From: a virus
DNA length: 44,791 bases
Strand: one strand, 5' to 3'
IMG/VR virus record: IMGVR_UViG_3300034272_002468
Coordinates: 1 to 44,791 of that record
Every line of letters begins with the position of its first letter. Position 1 is the first letter of the stretch. A program made the translations under genes and the position numbers. Shown piece by piece: positions 29,201 to 34,646 of the stretch. The notes beneath the pieces are model-generated. The model was not told the origin of the DNA. It did no database searches and worked only from the letters and a program-made list of their open reading frames with translations.

Positions 29201-29504
29201 CAATAATCTCATATTCTGGTTGATAAAATACTTGATCAACAAAGTTTACATTCTCGCCATTAGAATTCTCTGTATCAATGGCAGGAACTTGAATTACAGT
29301 TCTGCGAAGCTTTTCTTGCTTACTGCCATTCTGTATAGTTTTATTTGCAGCATCAGGTGGTCTTACTTCGTACCAGTATTTCTCAATATAAGGAAAAGTT
29401 ATAGTTATCTGAGCTGGTGGTTGTCCTTCTGGTGCTGGACATTCGGAATATGTAAAAGTTAATTCTGCATCCTTGGGATCTTTTTTTGGACTACAATTAG
29501 CCAT
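26256..29504 (-). CDS. Large virion protein of the baseplate region, unknown function
   Basis: The 1082-aa product is translated together with the PAAR spike tip, so it is probably a baseplate or spike component. Seen in the sequence: an N-terminal Pro/Cys segment (CSPKKDPKD, then YSECPAPEGQ), long beta-rich stretches, a helical segment near residues 572-610 (VFWTYFNRPAEKNELDSWI) resembling DUF4214-type repeats, and near residues 915-1000 a segment TTITVNSTHDF ... EEIIYYKDKTETQFLQC shared with gp7. The N-terminus has the form seen in cyanophage structural proteins. Specific role not determined. Confidence 0.7.
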   Translation of the reverse strand: MANCSPKKDPKDAELTFTYSECPAPEGQPPAQITITFPYIEKYWYEVRPPDAANKTIQNGSKQEKLRRTVIQVPAIDTENSNGENVNFVDQVFYQPEYEIIGSGDDIKSRPVYERYCKADKVYDEQYFYHIFEWPLTHTLPARPVGGITVTTPPPSTDPEAPAPCPEYAVSSTSVSGTFTLARVDSQVIGLPEGSIAYHGGTLDNKIFFYYENTTNKDMIAVGDIINGWTVNKVVNYNSEHFDEKSLRTTESVRRRVSKVSENNKTPGFIFINKNDGAEDRIINVGDKVIGYGIQKETYVDSIQGLKIFLTKPLKYKNKKKVRNVKFTNTGLANNISNQILCYAEISGGSAPFVKDQYYSKNTPSTPQYTSPVYHVFDDNKNKDIQLTTTKDIRIQAKNKNDEGGSNDSDNRKYYLVTFLDETTISDNNDIQISITDDQTASGVEESFVFVSQIEVVDSKSFKVWFKKQDNKNNTFVRGWNVTRVQNSAIIPENRIQVIAGKGIIDRSAVCGVYVSNDKKFYTYTPLFYSRDGFCESTYLEDELGKFILGSVILSDDSYYLQQQFLCVSPANDAAYEVNNVFWTYFNRPAEKNELDSWISKLSSSDFLTIQREIVDTERLKLGTRTVQAVKDSECDNNVTPDYSKVYYPHSEFKTFNEYIAPIQNDTNFDPCVDVKTPKTYSKEELEGIITSNLQNSFNFANINLPEEMYKQVISNENSLQNTLLRAIETIGGSVPKKTTIPNLPPLIEGEDKSSQVFKTEAAYRIPPRFKSLEYVIEDFSFVDDSALFPDSDANNIEIQIKSIPRWTGSISPSSGTGWQANVNVDGEGFITTVTISAVAFPAPPIGGSTTAWAAGPAPTTFWHGNDTNYQVTFDKILNFRVNEVSKNLSSAVKNKGNPYMDEPPYAKLTQELKTSDTTITVNSTHDFISAGYLIIPKFIVKKDVNPETRNETLYHYYLGEEIIYYKDKTETQFLQCTREMFDTTSSFEKTANSGDIQSEVTYIIKTLGSVNWKDYGAPDGYGVGTIFTATSDGSGTTESGEVLLFESTLTPFSGSNYAIHSYQKNNYLSQFWPISIQNKAV

Positions 29505-29516
29505 ATGTATAAGTCA

Positions 29517-29699
29517 TCAGTCTCCTACTTTATGTATGCGAATACCAGGAGTATCATGATGATCAAAGTATTCAAATTCTAAAGTATCACCCTCAATCCA
29601 TTGCATTTCATCGAGAATCTCATCGGGGAATGTAATGAAATATTCGCCAGATTTATTATCGTACTGTACTTCTGTGGTAAATGAAGAAAATGTAGACAT
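29517..29699 (-). CDS. AbrB/MazE-like small DNA-binding protein
   Basis: The 60-aa product resembles the SpoVT-AbrB swapped-hairpin domain: residues 18-33 read GEYFITFPDEILDEMQW, then EGDTLEFEYFDHHDTPGIRI, matching the pattern 'x-x-I-x-x-P-x-x-h-x-x-x-h-x-h-x-x-G-D-x-L-x-h'. Such domains bind DNA as dimers and act as repressors or antitoxins. It begins a minus-strand late operon and faces the plus-strand gene at 29758, so it could regulate either. No toxin partner is visible next to it. Confidence 0.6.
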   Translation of the reverse strand: MSTFSSFTTEVQYDNKSGEYFITFPDEILDEMQWIEGDTLEFEYFDHHDTPGIRIHKVGD

Positions 29700-29716
29700 A
29701 GTTTGTGTAATAACAT

Positions 29717-29738
29717 AATTTATATAGTTGCATAAATA
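29717..29738. promoter_or_regulatory. Divergent late promoter pair
   Basis: A minus-strand TATAAATT (29724-29717) lies 18 bp before the AbrB-like gene, and a plus-strand CATAAATA (29731-29738) lies 20 bp before the 184-aa gene. Their octamers are separated by only six bases. Confidence 0.6.
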
Positions 29739-29757
29739 ATTAAAAATTTCAACAAGT

Positions 29758-30312
29758 ATGTATAATTTATCAGAATCATATTTGAACGTTTATAACTTAG
29801 ATGAAAATGTATCTGGTGGTAGAGCCACTAGGGCAAGTTTTGGTGGTATTTCTCAAAGAACTTCTTCTGCAGAAGCTAGTAGAATTAGATCTGCTGGTCA
29901 TGAAGCTAAACTTAACAAAATGAGTAAAGAGCCATCTAAAGGTGGTGTACCCAGAGATTCTGCAAGTCTAAGTAAAAAAAGAACTCCAGAAAAAGCAGCA
30001 CAAGATAAAAAGAAAAGCTTACCAAATGTATTGCCTCATATGAGAAAAACTCCAGCACAGCAAAGAACTGGAGAAAGAAATACTAATATTAGAGGAGCAT
30101 TATCAGATACTCGCTGGGGAACTCGTGCAGCTAATTATGACTGGAGACAACAGAAAAGAGCTGAAAGAAGTAAAAGACTAGGACTTAATAAAGAAGACAT
30201 TGAATATATTTTAGATTATCTAGTATATGAAGGATATGCAAATAGTTATGATACAGCATGTAATATTTGCGAACATATGTCCGACGATTGGATATTAAAT
30301 ATTTTAGACTAA
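29758..30312 (+). CDS. Basic protein with LxE N-terminus, possible packaged virion protein
   Basis: This is the only well-supported plus-strand gene. The 184-aa product starts MYNLSESYLNVYNLDENV, which has L-S-E and L-D-E motifs that resemble sites cut by T4-type prohead protease gp21. Residues 20-140 are strongly basic and Ser/Gly-rich, and the C-terminal 40 residues (YILDYLVYEGYANS, then CEHMSDDWILNIL) form a helical acidic domain that I recognise from several cyanophage small virion-like proteins. It lies behind a late octamer and ends at a terminator. A role as an internal head protein is an inference. Confidence 0.75.
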   Translation: MYNLSESYLNVYNLDENVSGGRATRASFGGISQRTSSAEASRIRSAGHEAKLNKMSKEPSKGGVPRDSASLSKKRTPEKAAQDKKKSLPNVLPHMRKTPAQQRTGERNTNIRGALSDTRWGTRAANYDWRQQKRAERSKRLGLNKEDIEYILDYLVYEGYANSYDTACNICEHMSDDWILNILD

Positions 30313-30320
30313 TTGTTTAT

Positions 30321-30353
30321 TCCGAGAACTTAAAAAGTTTTCGGATTTTTTTT
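30321..30353 (+). terminator. Rho-independent terminator (plus strand)
   Basis: An 11-bp stem with one G-U pair (TCCGAGAACTT / AAGTTTTCGGA, loop of 3) is followed by eight T. It ends 9 bp after the 184-aa gene. Confidence 0.85.
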
Positions 30354-30358
30354 GTGTA

Positions 30359-30394
30359 AAAATTTTTCCGAGATTATTTTAAATGTCTCGGAAA
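30359..30394 (-). terminator. Terminator (minus strand) for the HNH gene
   Basis: TTTCCGAGA (30365-30373) pairs with TCTCGGAAA (30386-30394), and on the minus strand the stem is followed by AATTTTT. It lies downstream of the HNH gene and faces the plus-strand terminator, so two convergent messages are separated here. Confidence 0.6.
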
Positions 30395-30456
30395 GACATA
30401 GAGTAATATATGATAATTGCTCTCGGAGACTTGTGTTTGTTGGGAGAGGCATAATT

Positions 30457-31047
30457 TTAAATTTTTTTTAGTTTGGCGCAAGAACTTCCAGAGGAGATTG
30501 CATTATGTAAACTTTTGGCAAAAGCTTTTGGAGTTTTTGTTCTTGTTCTTAACTGAATCCAATTCCAATTATCTTCAATCCAACCAGTTAAATTTGTACC
30601 ACTATAAACTTCTCCAGTAATTCCATCTAAAAGTTTAAATTGTTTTGCAGTAATTTTAATCATATTCTCTTTTCTAGAGACCCACTTTAAATTATTTGCA
30701 TGGTTGTTTAATTTATTAGAGTCAATGTGGTCAATTTCTTTGTACTTATGTGGATTTTCTAAGAAACATTCTGCTATTAATCTATGCACATAATATTTTA
30801 TTTGCTTTTCAGTTTTCCCCTCGGCATTTTTTAGAGAAATATTAATGGCTAGATACCTATCAGTTGGATTACTTCCACCTCTTGGGTGTTGTTTTAATTC
30901 TCTAAGGCTTCCTTTTTTAGAGATACATCCAGAAGTTCCTTTAATATGTGTTGAATACCATTCAGTGAAAACTTTACCATCTTCTGAAACATAATAACCA
31001 TCGAACTTTGTGGGTAAAATTTTCTGGGAAAAATTTTTTTGATTCAT
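30457..31047 (-). CDS. HNH homing endonuclease (NUMOD4 plus HNH_3 type)
   Basis: Residues counted from the ATG at 31047. Residues 17-29 (DGYYVSEDGKVFT) fit a NUMOD4 motif, and the C-terminal half has an HNH core with HRLIAECFLENP followed by IDHIDSNKLNNHANNLKWVS (H-x...D-H-x-D ... N-x-x-N-L). Such enzymes cut unlearned alleles and copy themselves into the break. The frame stays open upstream to a GTG at 31203, adding 52 residues of which the first ~32 are encoded by GC-rich DNA unrelated to the family, so I chose the ATG at 31047, 196 aa. The junction to GC-rich DNA lies about 60 bp upstream of the start. Confidence 0.85.
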   Translation of the reverse strand: MNQKNFSQKILPTKFDGYYVSEDGKVFTEWYSTHIKGTSGCISKKGSLRELKQHPRGGSNPTDRYLAINISLKNAEGKTEKQIKYYVHRLIAECFLENPHKYKEIDHIDSNKLNNHANNLKWVSRKENMIKITAKQFKLLDGITGEVYSGTNLTGWIEDNWNWIQLRTRTKTPKAFAKSLHNAISSGSSCAKLKKI

Positions 31048-31165
31048 TGAGTATATCGAAGTCGATGGATAAGGTTTATAGCTTATATAGTATCTATTTT
31101 TTTCACGGCCCGGCGGGCCGGCGACCCATAAGGCCCGCTTATACTGCCCTGCCCGACTGATCAGG

Positions 31166-31241
31166 ACTGCTGATGGATCAGGAATGCTGATCTGTCTTGC
31201 CACTGGCTGATAAGCACTGCTGATGGATCAGGAATGCTGAT
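31166..31241. repeat. 26-bp direct repeat, two copies 50 bp apart
   Basis: ACTGCTGATGGATCAGGAAT followed by GCTGAT occurs at 31166-31191 and again at 31216-31241, in the 227-bp gene-free stretch between the HNH gene and the first island gene. GATCAG/CTGATC motifs are dense throughout 31150-31280. Confidence 0.85.
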
Positions 31242-31274
31242 GGAAGGGGCCAGCCTGGCTAGCCCCGTTGCTGA

Positions 31275-31442
31275 TCAGGCCAACTCTAGCCAGCCATCCA
31301 CATAGGTGTTCACTCCGAACACTAGGGCTGCAGCCTTGGCCTCAGCCTGCTGGCGGGTCTCGGCCTTAATGCTGATAAGCTCAGCCATCAGCTCGGCGGT
31401 CTCGGGTGCGGGGTAGAAAGCGGTGAAGGTAAAGGTGGCCAT
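31275..31442 (-). CDS. 55-aa unknown protein of the GC-rich island
   Basis: The frame runs from ATG 31442-31440 to TGA 31277-31275, beginning MATFTFTAFYPAPETAELMA and ending VFGVNTYVDGWLELA. The mix of beta N-terminus and helical Ala/Glu middle suggests a small folded protein. Its leader contains the 12-bp palindrome at 31459-31470 and a -10-like TACAAT. Function unknown. Confidence 0.6.
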   Translation of the reverse strand: MATFTFTAFYPAPETAELMAELISIKAETRQQAEAKAAALVFGVNTYVDGWLELA

Positions 31443-31458
31443 TGGGGTTCTCCCTTGG

Positions 31459-31475
31459 TTGACTAGTCAATTGTA
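31459..31475 (-). promoter_or_regulatory. -10 element with overlapping palindrome (possible operator)
   Basis: The minus strand reads TGCTACAAT (extended -10, TACAAT at 31475-31470), and a perfect palindrome TTGACTAGTCAA (31459-31470) follows at the expected start site. No good -35 is visible. The gene starts 17 bp further on. Confidence 0.5.
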
Positions 31476-31514
31476 GCACGGATGGGGCCAGCCTGGCCAG
31501 CCCCTGGCTGCTGA

Positions 31515-31739
31515 TCAGTCAGCCGATGCAGCCGCTAGCAGTTCGGCGATCTGATCAAACCGATCCCACGCTGCCTTGCCCACGGCGCTGCAGCCGCTGG
31601 GGGTAAGGTCTGGCCGACGACCCTCTACGGCATCCCGCCAGAGGCTGTGCCAGCGTGTTGCGGCGTCAGCTAGCTGGCTTTGCAGCTGGCGGGCCTCGTT
31701 ACGGGTGAGGGTCAGTGTGATAGTGGTTTGCTTAGCCAT
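31515..31739 (-). CDS. 74-aa unknown protein of the GC-rich island
   Basis: The product starts MAKQTTITLTLTRNEARQL, a pattern of a short Thr-rich strand then a helix, and continues with an amphipathic helix rich in Ala, Arg and Trp (LADAATRWHSLWRDAVEG). Coding bias for GC at third positions fits the island. It lies between the 55-aa and 61-aa genes in the same orientation. Function unknown. Confidence 0.65.
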   Translation of the reverse strand: MAKQTTITLTLTRNEARQLQSQLADAATRWHSLWRDAVEGRRPDLTPSGCSAVGKAAWDRFDQIAELLAAASAD

Positions 31740-31801
31740 GGTTCGGGTGTGGTTGATCGGTGGAAGTGGAAGGGGAGGCCCGGAGGCCTCCCGTGTGGGG
31801 G

Positions 31802-31987
31802 TCAGGCTAGGACTCGGTTCAGCCTGTTGTGGAGCGCCTGGGCGCAGAATTGGCCCCGGATCCCCATGGTGAGGGATGCCCCACGGTGAGGGATCAGATC
31901 CACCCAGGCGGTGGCCCCGCTCCGCCAGATGGCAAGGCGGAAGCCCAGGGCGTGAAGGGCGGTGATGTCGGCGGCGTTGTGGGTCAT
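31802..31987 (-). CDS. 61-aa unknown protein of the GC-rich island
   Basis: The product begins MTHNAADITALHALGFRLAI and has a Trp/Ala-rich middle, with a compact mixed alpha/beta look. A near-consensus promoter and a leader hairpin lie directly upstream (32002-32058). A GC hairpin (GGGAGGCC / GGCCTCCC) follows near 31774-31791. Function unknown. Confidence 0.65.
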   Translation of the reverse strand: MTHNAADITALHALGFRLAIWRSGATAWVDLIPHRGASLTMGIRGQFCAQALHNRLNRVLA

Positions 31988-32001
31988 GGTCTCGGGGTTG
32001 T

Positions 32002-32058
32002 GGGGGACCGTTTGCCCCCGTTGAAAGAATTATAGAGGGTGGAAGGGCCAGCTGTCAA
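32002..32058 (-). promoter_or_regulatory. Near-perfect sigma70 promoter plus leader hairpin (copy 1)
   Basis: On the minus strand TTGACA (32058-32053), an 18-bp spacer and TATAAT (32034-32029) match the consensus at both hexamers. The leader then forms the hairpin GGGGG ... CCCCC (32019-32002) 14 bp before the ATG at 31987. Copy 2 is at 32378-32434. Confidence 0.8.
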
Positions 32059-32076
32059 TCAGCTGGCCTGTATGGG

Positions 32077-32361
32077 TCACCAATCGCTGGGGTCGTACTG
32101 ATCACAGAGCCAGTCGGCCCGCTCAGCTTCTGTCATTGGCCTAGTGAGGCTGAGCGGGCCGCAGGCCCAGATCTCAGCTTCCTCGCCTTGCTCAACCGGG
32201 CAGGCCCAGCTGAGAATCATCCCAGAGGGGAGATACAGCCACGCCCTGGTGGGCTGGCCAGCCTTGGTATCCACATAGAGCCAGTGGATCACTGTCTGAA
32301 ACTTAGGGGGAAGCTGGAGCTGGCCCACGGTGCAAGGGGTGAACAGATCAGCAGTTTGCAT
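32077..32361 (-). CDS. 94-aa unknown protein of the GC-rich island
   Basis: The start is ATG 32361-32359 (MQTADLFTPCTVGQLQL), because an upstream GTG at 32403 lies only about two bases after the -10 box of its promoter. The product has a beta-rich middle (IHWLYVDTKAGQPTRAW, then LSWACPVEQGEE) and an acidic C-terminus ending DWLCDQYDPSDW. Function unknown. Confidence 0.62.
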   Translation of the reverse strand: MQTADLFTPCTVGQLQLPPKFQTVIHWLYVDTKAGQPTRAWLYLPSGMILSWACPVEQGEEAEIWACGPLSLTRPMTEAERADWLCDQYDPSDW

Positions 32362-32377
32362 GGTCTCGGGTGGTAGT

Positions 32378-32434
32378 GGGGGACCGTTTGCCCCCGTGAT
32401 CACAATTGTAGAGGGTGGAAGGGCCAGCCGTCAA
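32378..32434 (-). promoter_or_regulatory. Sigma70 promoter plus leader hairpin (copy 2)
   Basis: TTGACG (32434-32429), an 18-bp spacer and TACAAT (32410-32405) on the minus strand are followed by a GGGGG/CCCCC hairpin (32395-32378) with the same loop as copy 1. Spacer and leader are nearly identical in sequence to copy 1. Confidence 0.75.
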
Positions 32435-32452
32435 GCAGCTGGCCCGATGGGC

Positions 32453-32776
32453 TCAAACTGTGGCGTTGCGATCCTGGCTCCAGTCCCGGAGCCGGCGAGT
32501 GCTGGCCTTGCTGAACACCCGGTCCCCAATGGTGCGGCCATCAGCCAGGGTGATTACAGAGCGCCCAGCGGCGTCAGCCGCTATCTGCAGAGCCTGGCGG
32601 CCAAGCTTGCGCTCTGCAGGCAGAGCGGTGGGGCTCTCCCACAGATCCAGCAACCATTGGGCACGATGCCGGCCAACGATGCAGCCGGTTTTGATCGTGA
32701 CCTTGGCTACTGCCACAGCCACGGGGGTGGGGATGCTGGTGCGGGTGAGGCGGTCAGAGCGGTTGGGGTTTGCCAT
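32453..32776 (-). CDS. 107-aa basic unknown protein of the GC-rich island
   Basis: The product starts MANPNRSDRLTRTSIPTPV and has a central helical part (RHRAQWLLDLWESP, LGRQALQIAADAAGRSV). The Arg-rich composition would suit DNA binding, but this is not shown by any motif. GC-rich codon use and minus orientation fit the island. Function unknown. Confidence 0.62.
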   Translation of the reverse strand: MANPNRSDRLTRTSIPTPVAVAVAKVTIKTGCIVGRHRAQWLLDLWESPTALPAERKLGRQALQIAADAAGRSVITLADGRTIGDRVFSKASTRRLRDWSQDRNATV

Positions 32777-32790
32777 GTTCCTGGGGGTGT

Positions 32791-32824
32791 GCGGGCTCCT
32801 GTCGGCCCGCTTGATGTAATTGTA
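32791..32824 (-). promoter_or_regulatory. -10 box and leader hairpin before the 107-aa gene
   Basis: A minus-strand TACAAT (32824-32819) is followed by the 6-bp hairpin GCGGGC/GCCCGC (32810-32791), then CAGGAAC and the ATG. No convincing -35 is seen. The arrangement -10, hairpin, start repeats that of the two neighbouring genes. Confidence 0.5.
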
Positions 32825-32875
32825 GGGGATGGGGGGACCCTGCCTATGGGTCAGGCCCCGGATTGTTGCAATCTG

Positions 32876-33157
32876 TCACACTGACGGCAACCCAGCAACC
32901 CAGGCTGCTGCAGCCGCCAAGCTGGAGAACTCAGCTCCCACGCTGGGGCATTGCCAGACGCTAAAGCAGCGGCGCTCCCATTGGCCGGCGTCATTGTGAT
33001 CGTATGGGGCGTCTACCATAACGCTCACAACCTGATCCACTCGGATCAAGTGAACCCAGCCACGGCGGCCCCTGATGGCGGCCTGCCAGTCCCGAACCCA
33101 GCGGCGCTGGCCGGGAGCTGGAGAGAAGACGGCTGGGCGGGAAGCTTGGCTGATCAT
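32876..33157 (-). CDS. 93-aa unknown protein of the GC-rich island
   Basis: The product begins MISQASRPAVFSPAPGQRRW, has a Trp-rich middle and a beta-rich part (WVHLIRVDQVVSVMVDAP), and ends in an Ala-rich helix. A -10-like TATACT is at 33187-33182, 25 bp upstream of the ATG, with no clear -35. Function unknown. Confidence 0.6.
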   Translation of the reverse strand: MISQASRPAVFSPAPGQRRWVRDWQAAIRGRRGWVHLIRVDQVVSVMVDAPYDHNDAGQWERRCFSVWQCPSVGAEFSSLAAAAAWVAGLPSV

Positions 33158-33244
33158 GGCTGAATGCCTCAGGACTCATTAAGTATACAGACTAGGAAGG
33201 GCCAGCCGTGGCTGACTGACCCGGTTTGTTGCAAAGCTTAATCT

Positions 33245-34003
33245 CTACACTTTGCTGGTGAGAATCGGCTGAAGCTCTTTACGATAGCCTCCGAACTTAC
33301 CAGCCCGGCGGCGTGCAAACAATGCTTTGCCGTAGGTTGAACCTTTAGGCTGGGTTGAATGCACAAGCAAAGCAAACGGATTGTCGCCGAAACAGTGGCT
33401 ATCATCATGATCAACCTCTAAACCCAAAGCCTCAGCTTCCTCGTCATTGTGAACCACTTTACTATAACGAGGGAACAAACCTTCGTCGATCATGTGATCG
33501 AACTTGCCCCCATAGCTGGCGGTCATGTAGAAGTTAGAAGGCAACTCCAAACCTACAAACAGCGGCAGGTTCTTGCTGTAGCAGTAGAACTTGAGATCAG
33601 GATTAAGCTTGGCAACCTCTAGCCAAGCGAGCAAGTAAGCGAGGCTAAAGAAGTCGCCGGACTCGTGAATTCTCACCAGCTCGATCCTTTTAGTGCGAGC
33701 ATTCTGCAGGCTGGTGTTCAACAACTCTACAGCAGTGCTGGCCTTAATCGCATCTGCGATTAGCTGGAGATTGCGAGCCCGAGAGAAAAACGGGCCATCG
33801 TATTGTGCCTCGCTGGTTGCAGCAAAGCACCGAAACTGAGTTTGCGGGCCGTCTTGAATGTGGCGCTTGCCGTTCTCACCAACAACAGCAAAGCTCAGGC
33901 AGAAAAGGGCACCGGGGCAGGTCTTGCCTGCCGGCAGGTTGAAAATCAGAGTTTGCTTGCCAAGCTTGGCGTTGCCGGTGGAAAAGGTCAGCAGATCAGA
34001 CAT
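33245..34003 (-). CDS. Phage 'gene product 88' type protein (GP88-like)
   Basis: The 252-aa product has the recognised pattern of the GP88 family: an N-terminal FSTGNAKLGKQTLIFNLPAG (residues 7-26), CPGALFC (29-35) with two Cys, then RIHESGDFFSLAYLLAWLEV (about 110-129) and FYCYSKN. The last ~100 residues include DHDDSHCFGDNPFALL with another Cys. GP88 proteins are known from mycobacteriophages and other phages, but their activity is not established. The moderate GC places this gene at the right end of the GC-rich island. Confidence 0.7.
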   Translation of the reverse strand: MSDLLTFSTGNAKLGKQTLIFNLPAGKTCPGALFCLSFAVVGENGKRHIQDGPQTQFRCFAATSEAQYDGPFFSRARNLQLIADAIKASTAVELLNTSLQNARTKRIELVRIHESGDFFSLAYLLAWLEVAKLNPDLKFYCYSKNLPLFVGLELPSNFYMTASYGGKFDHMIDEGLFPRYSKVVHNDEEAEALGLEVDHDDSHCFGDNPFALLVHSTQPKGSTYGKALFARRRAGKFGGYRKELQPILTSKV

Positions 34004-34083
34004 GGGTCTGTGTCGGTGGTTGACTTGAAAATCTTAGCAGGTGGGAAGGGCCAGGCTGGCCGGCCCTGTAACAAAATGAAATA

Positions 34084-34248
34084 CTATACTTTAGCCAGGC
34101 AATTGTCGATAAAGACAAACAGCTCGCCCAGGTCAATGGTAGAGTTAACCCAGCGAACAGCAGAGCCATATTCAGCCAAGAATTCATCAGCAACTAGACA
34201 CCCAGCTGCAAAGTCTAGGGCTTCAAAATAGCTTAGGGTCGGGTTCAT
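34084..34248 (-). CDS. 54-aa acidic unknown protein
   Basis: The frame starts at ATG 34248-34246 and ends at TAG 34086-34084. It begins MNPTLSYFEALDFAAGCLVA and ends FVFIDNCLAKV. It is acidic and helical with two Cys. A 65-codon frame overlapping it at 33996-34193 gives less natural protein and runs through the end of the GP88-like gene's promoter. Function unknown. Confidence 0.55.
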   Translation of the reverse strand: MNPTLSYFEALDFAAGCLVADEFLAEYGSAVRWVNSTIDLGELFVFIDNCLAKV

Positions 34249-34283
34249 TGGTGTGCCTGCAAGTGCCTGTTAATCCTACAGCA

Positions 34284-34309
34284 ATGGGTGAGCCCGAAGA
34301 CTCACCCAT
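34284..34309 (-). terminator. Perfect 9-bp hairpin, possible terminator
   Basis: ATGGGTGAG (34284-34292) pairs with CTCACCCAT (34301-34309). It separates the 63-aa gene (34327-34518) from the 54-aa gene, but it lacks a strong U-tract, so it may be a processing signal or part of a leader instead. Confidence 0.4.
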
Positions 34310-34326
34310 GTAACATTATGTAATAT

Positions 34327-34518
34327 CTACATCTCCAGCTGCCAATCTTGGTCTTTAAGTATATTTACCCAAAAGAAGTTTCGTCCATTCATACTACGCA
34401 GGAACACTTTGTCTCCTTTGTGTTGTTCTACAATACAATGTTCGCATGATTCCATTAGATTAGCGAACCTGTTTTTAGCTTTCTTTGAGATTGGCTTAAC
34501 CGAAATCATCGGATCCAT
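34327..34518 (-). CDS. 63-aa unknown protein, early gene
   Basis: The product starts MDPMISVKPISKKAKNRFAN and has C-x-x-C-like spacing (ESCEHCIVEQ) and an amphipathic C-terminus ending WQLEM. Its leader includes the palindrome at 34540-34559. Function unknown. Confidence 0.6.
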   Translation of the reverse strand: MDPMISVKPISKKAKNRFANLMESCEHCIVEQHKGDKVFLRSMNGRNFFWVNILKDQDWQLEM

Positions 34519-34539
34519 GATGAGACTTTGCGATTGATT

Positions 34540-34559
34540 ATGCTTAATAATTTAAGCAT
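34540..34559. promoter_or_regulatory. Palindrome with TAAT loop
   Basis: ATGCTTAA and TTAAGCAT form perfect 8-bp arms around TAAT. The motif TTAATAAT recurs here, as in other early intergenic regions, so this could be an operator or an RNA hairpin in the leader of the 63-aa gene. Confidence 0.45.
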
Positions 34560-34600
34560 GATGAGAGCAGCAATGAGTTCAGCTGTCACAATTTGTTATA

Positions 34601-34646
34601 GTTAATAATTTGGTGGGGAGTTGCCTCCCCGTGTATAGTTAATAAT
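34601..34646 (-). terminator. GC hairpin flanked by AGTTAATAAT direct repeats
   Basis: A 6-bp stem (GGGGAG/CTCCCC, loop TTGC; 34615-34630) lies between two copies of GTTAATAAT (34601-34609 and 34638-34646). It directly follows the stop of the 87-aa gene on the minus strand. Terminator or RNA-processing signal; there is no U-tract. Confidence 0.45.

Larger units (their letters stand above)
31107..34080. other. GC-rich island
   Basis: Base composition changes abruptly near 31,107, from AT-rich phage sequence to GC-rich sequence (roughly 60% or more by eye up to about 33,240, then about 50%) until about 34,080. All its genes are on the minus strand. The left edge is sharp: AT-rich TATTTTTTTCA is followed by CGGCCCGGCGGGCCG. 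This fits transfer from a GC-rich cyanobacterial host or phage. A misassembly is the alternative. Confidence 0.75.

Noticed and set aside
1371-29462. Plus-strand frames within the structural genes
   Set aside because: They are opposite-strand shadows of long, well-recognised genes and lack ribosome binding sites or promoters.
31093-31125. Terminator at the GC junction (CGGCCCGGCGGGCCG)
   Set aside because: The U-tract lies on the wrong side of the hairpin for a minus-strand terminator, and the plus strand has no gene to end. It probably just marks the junction.
31576-32884. Long plus-strand frames in the GC-rich island (to 184 codons)
   Set aside because: GC-rich DNA has few stop codons in all frames. 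These frames lie opposite genes with promoters and leaders, and they have Arg/Gly/Pro-rich unnatural composition.
33996-34193. 65-codon frame in the 34-kb region
   Set aside because: It overlaps the 54-aa gene and the promoter region of the GP88-like gene, and its protein is less natural than the 54-aa frame.
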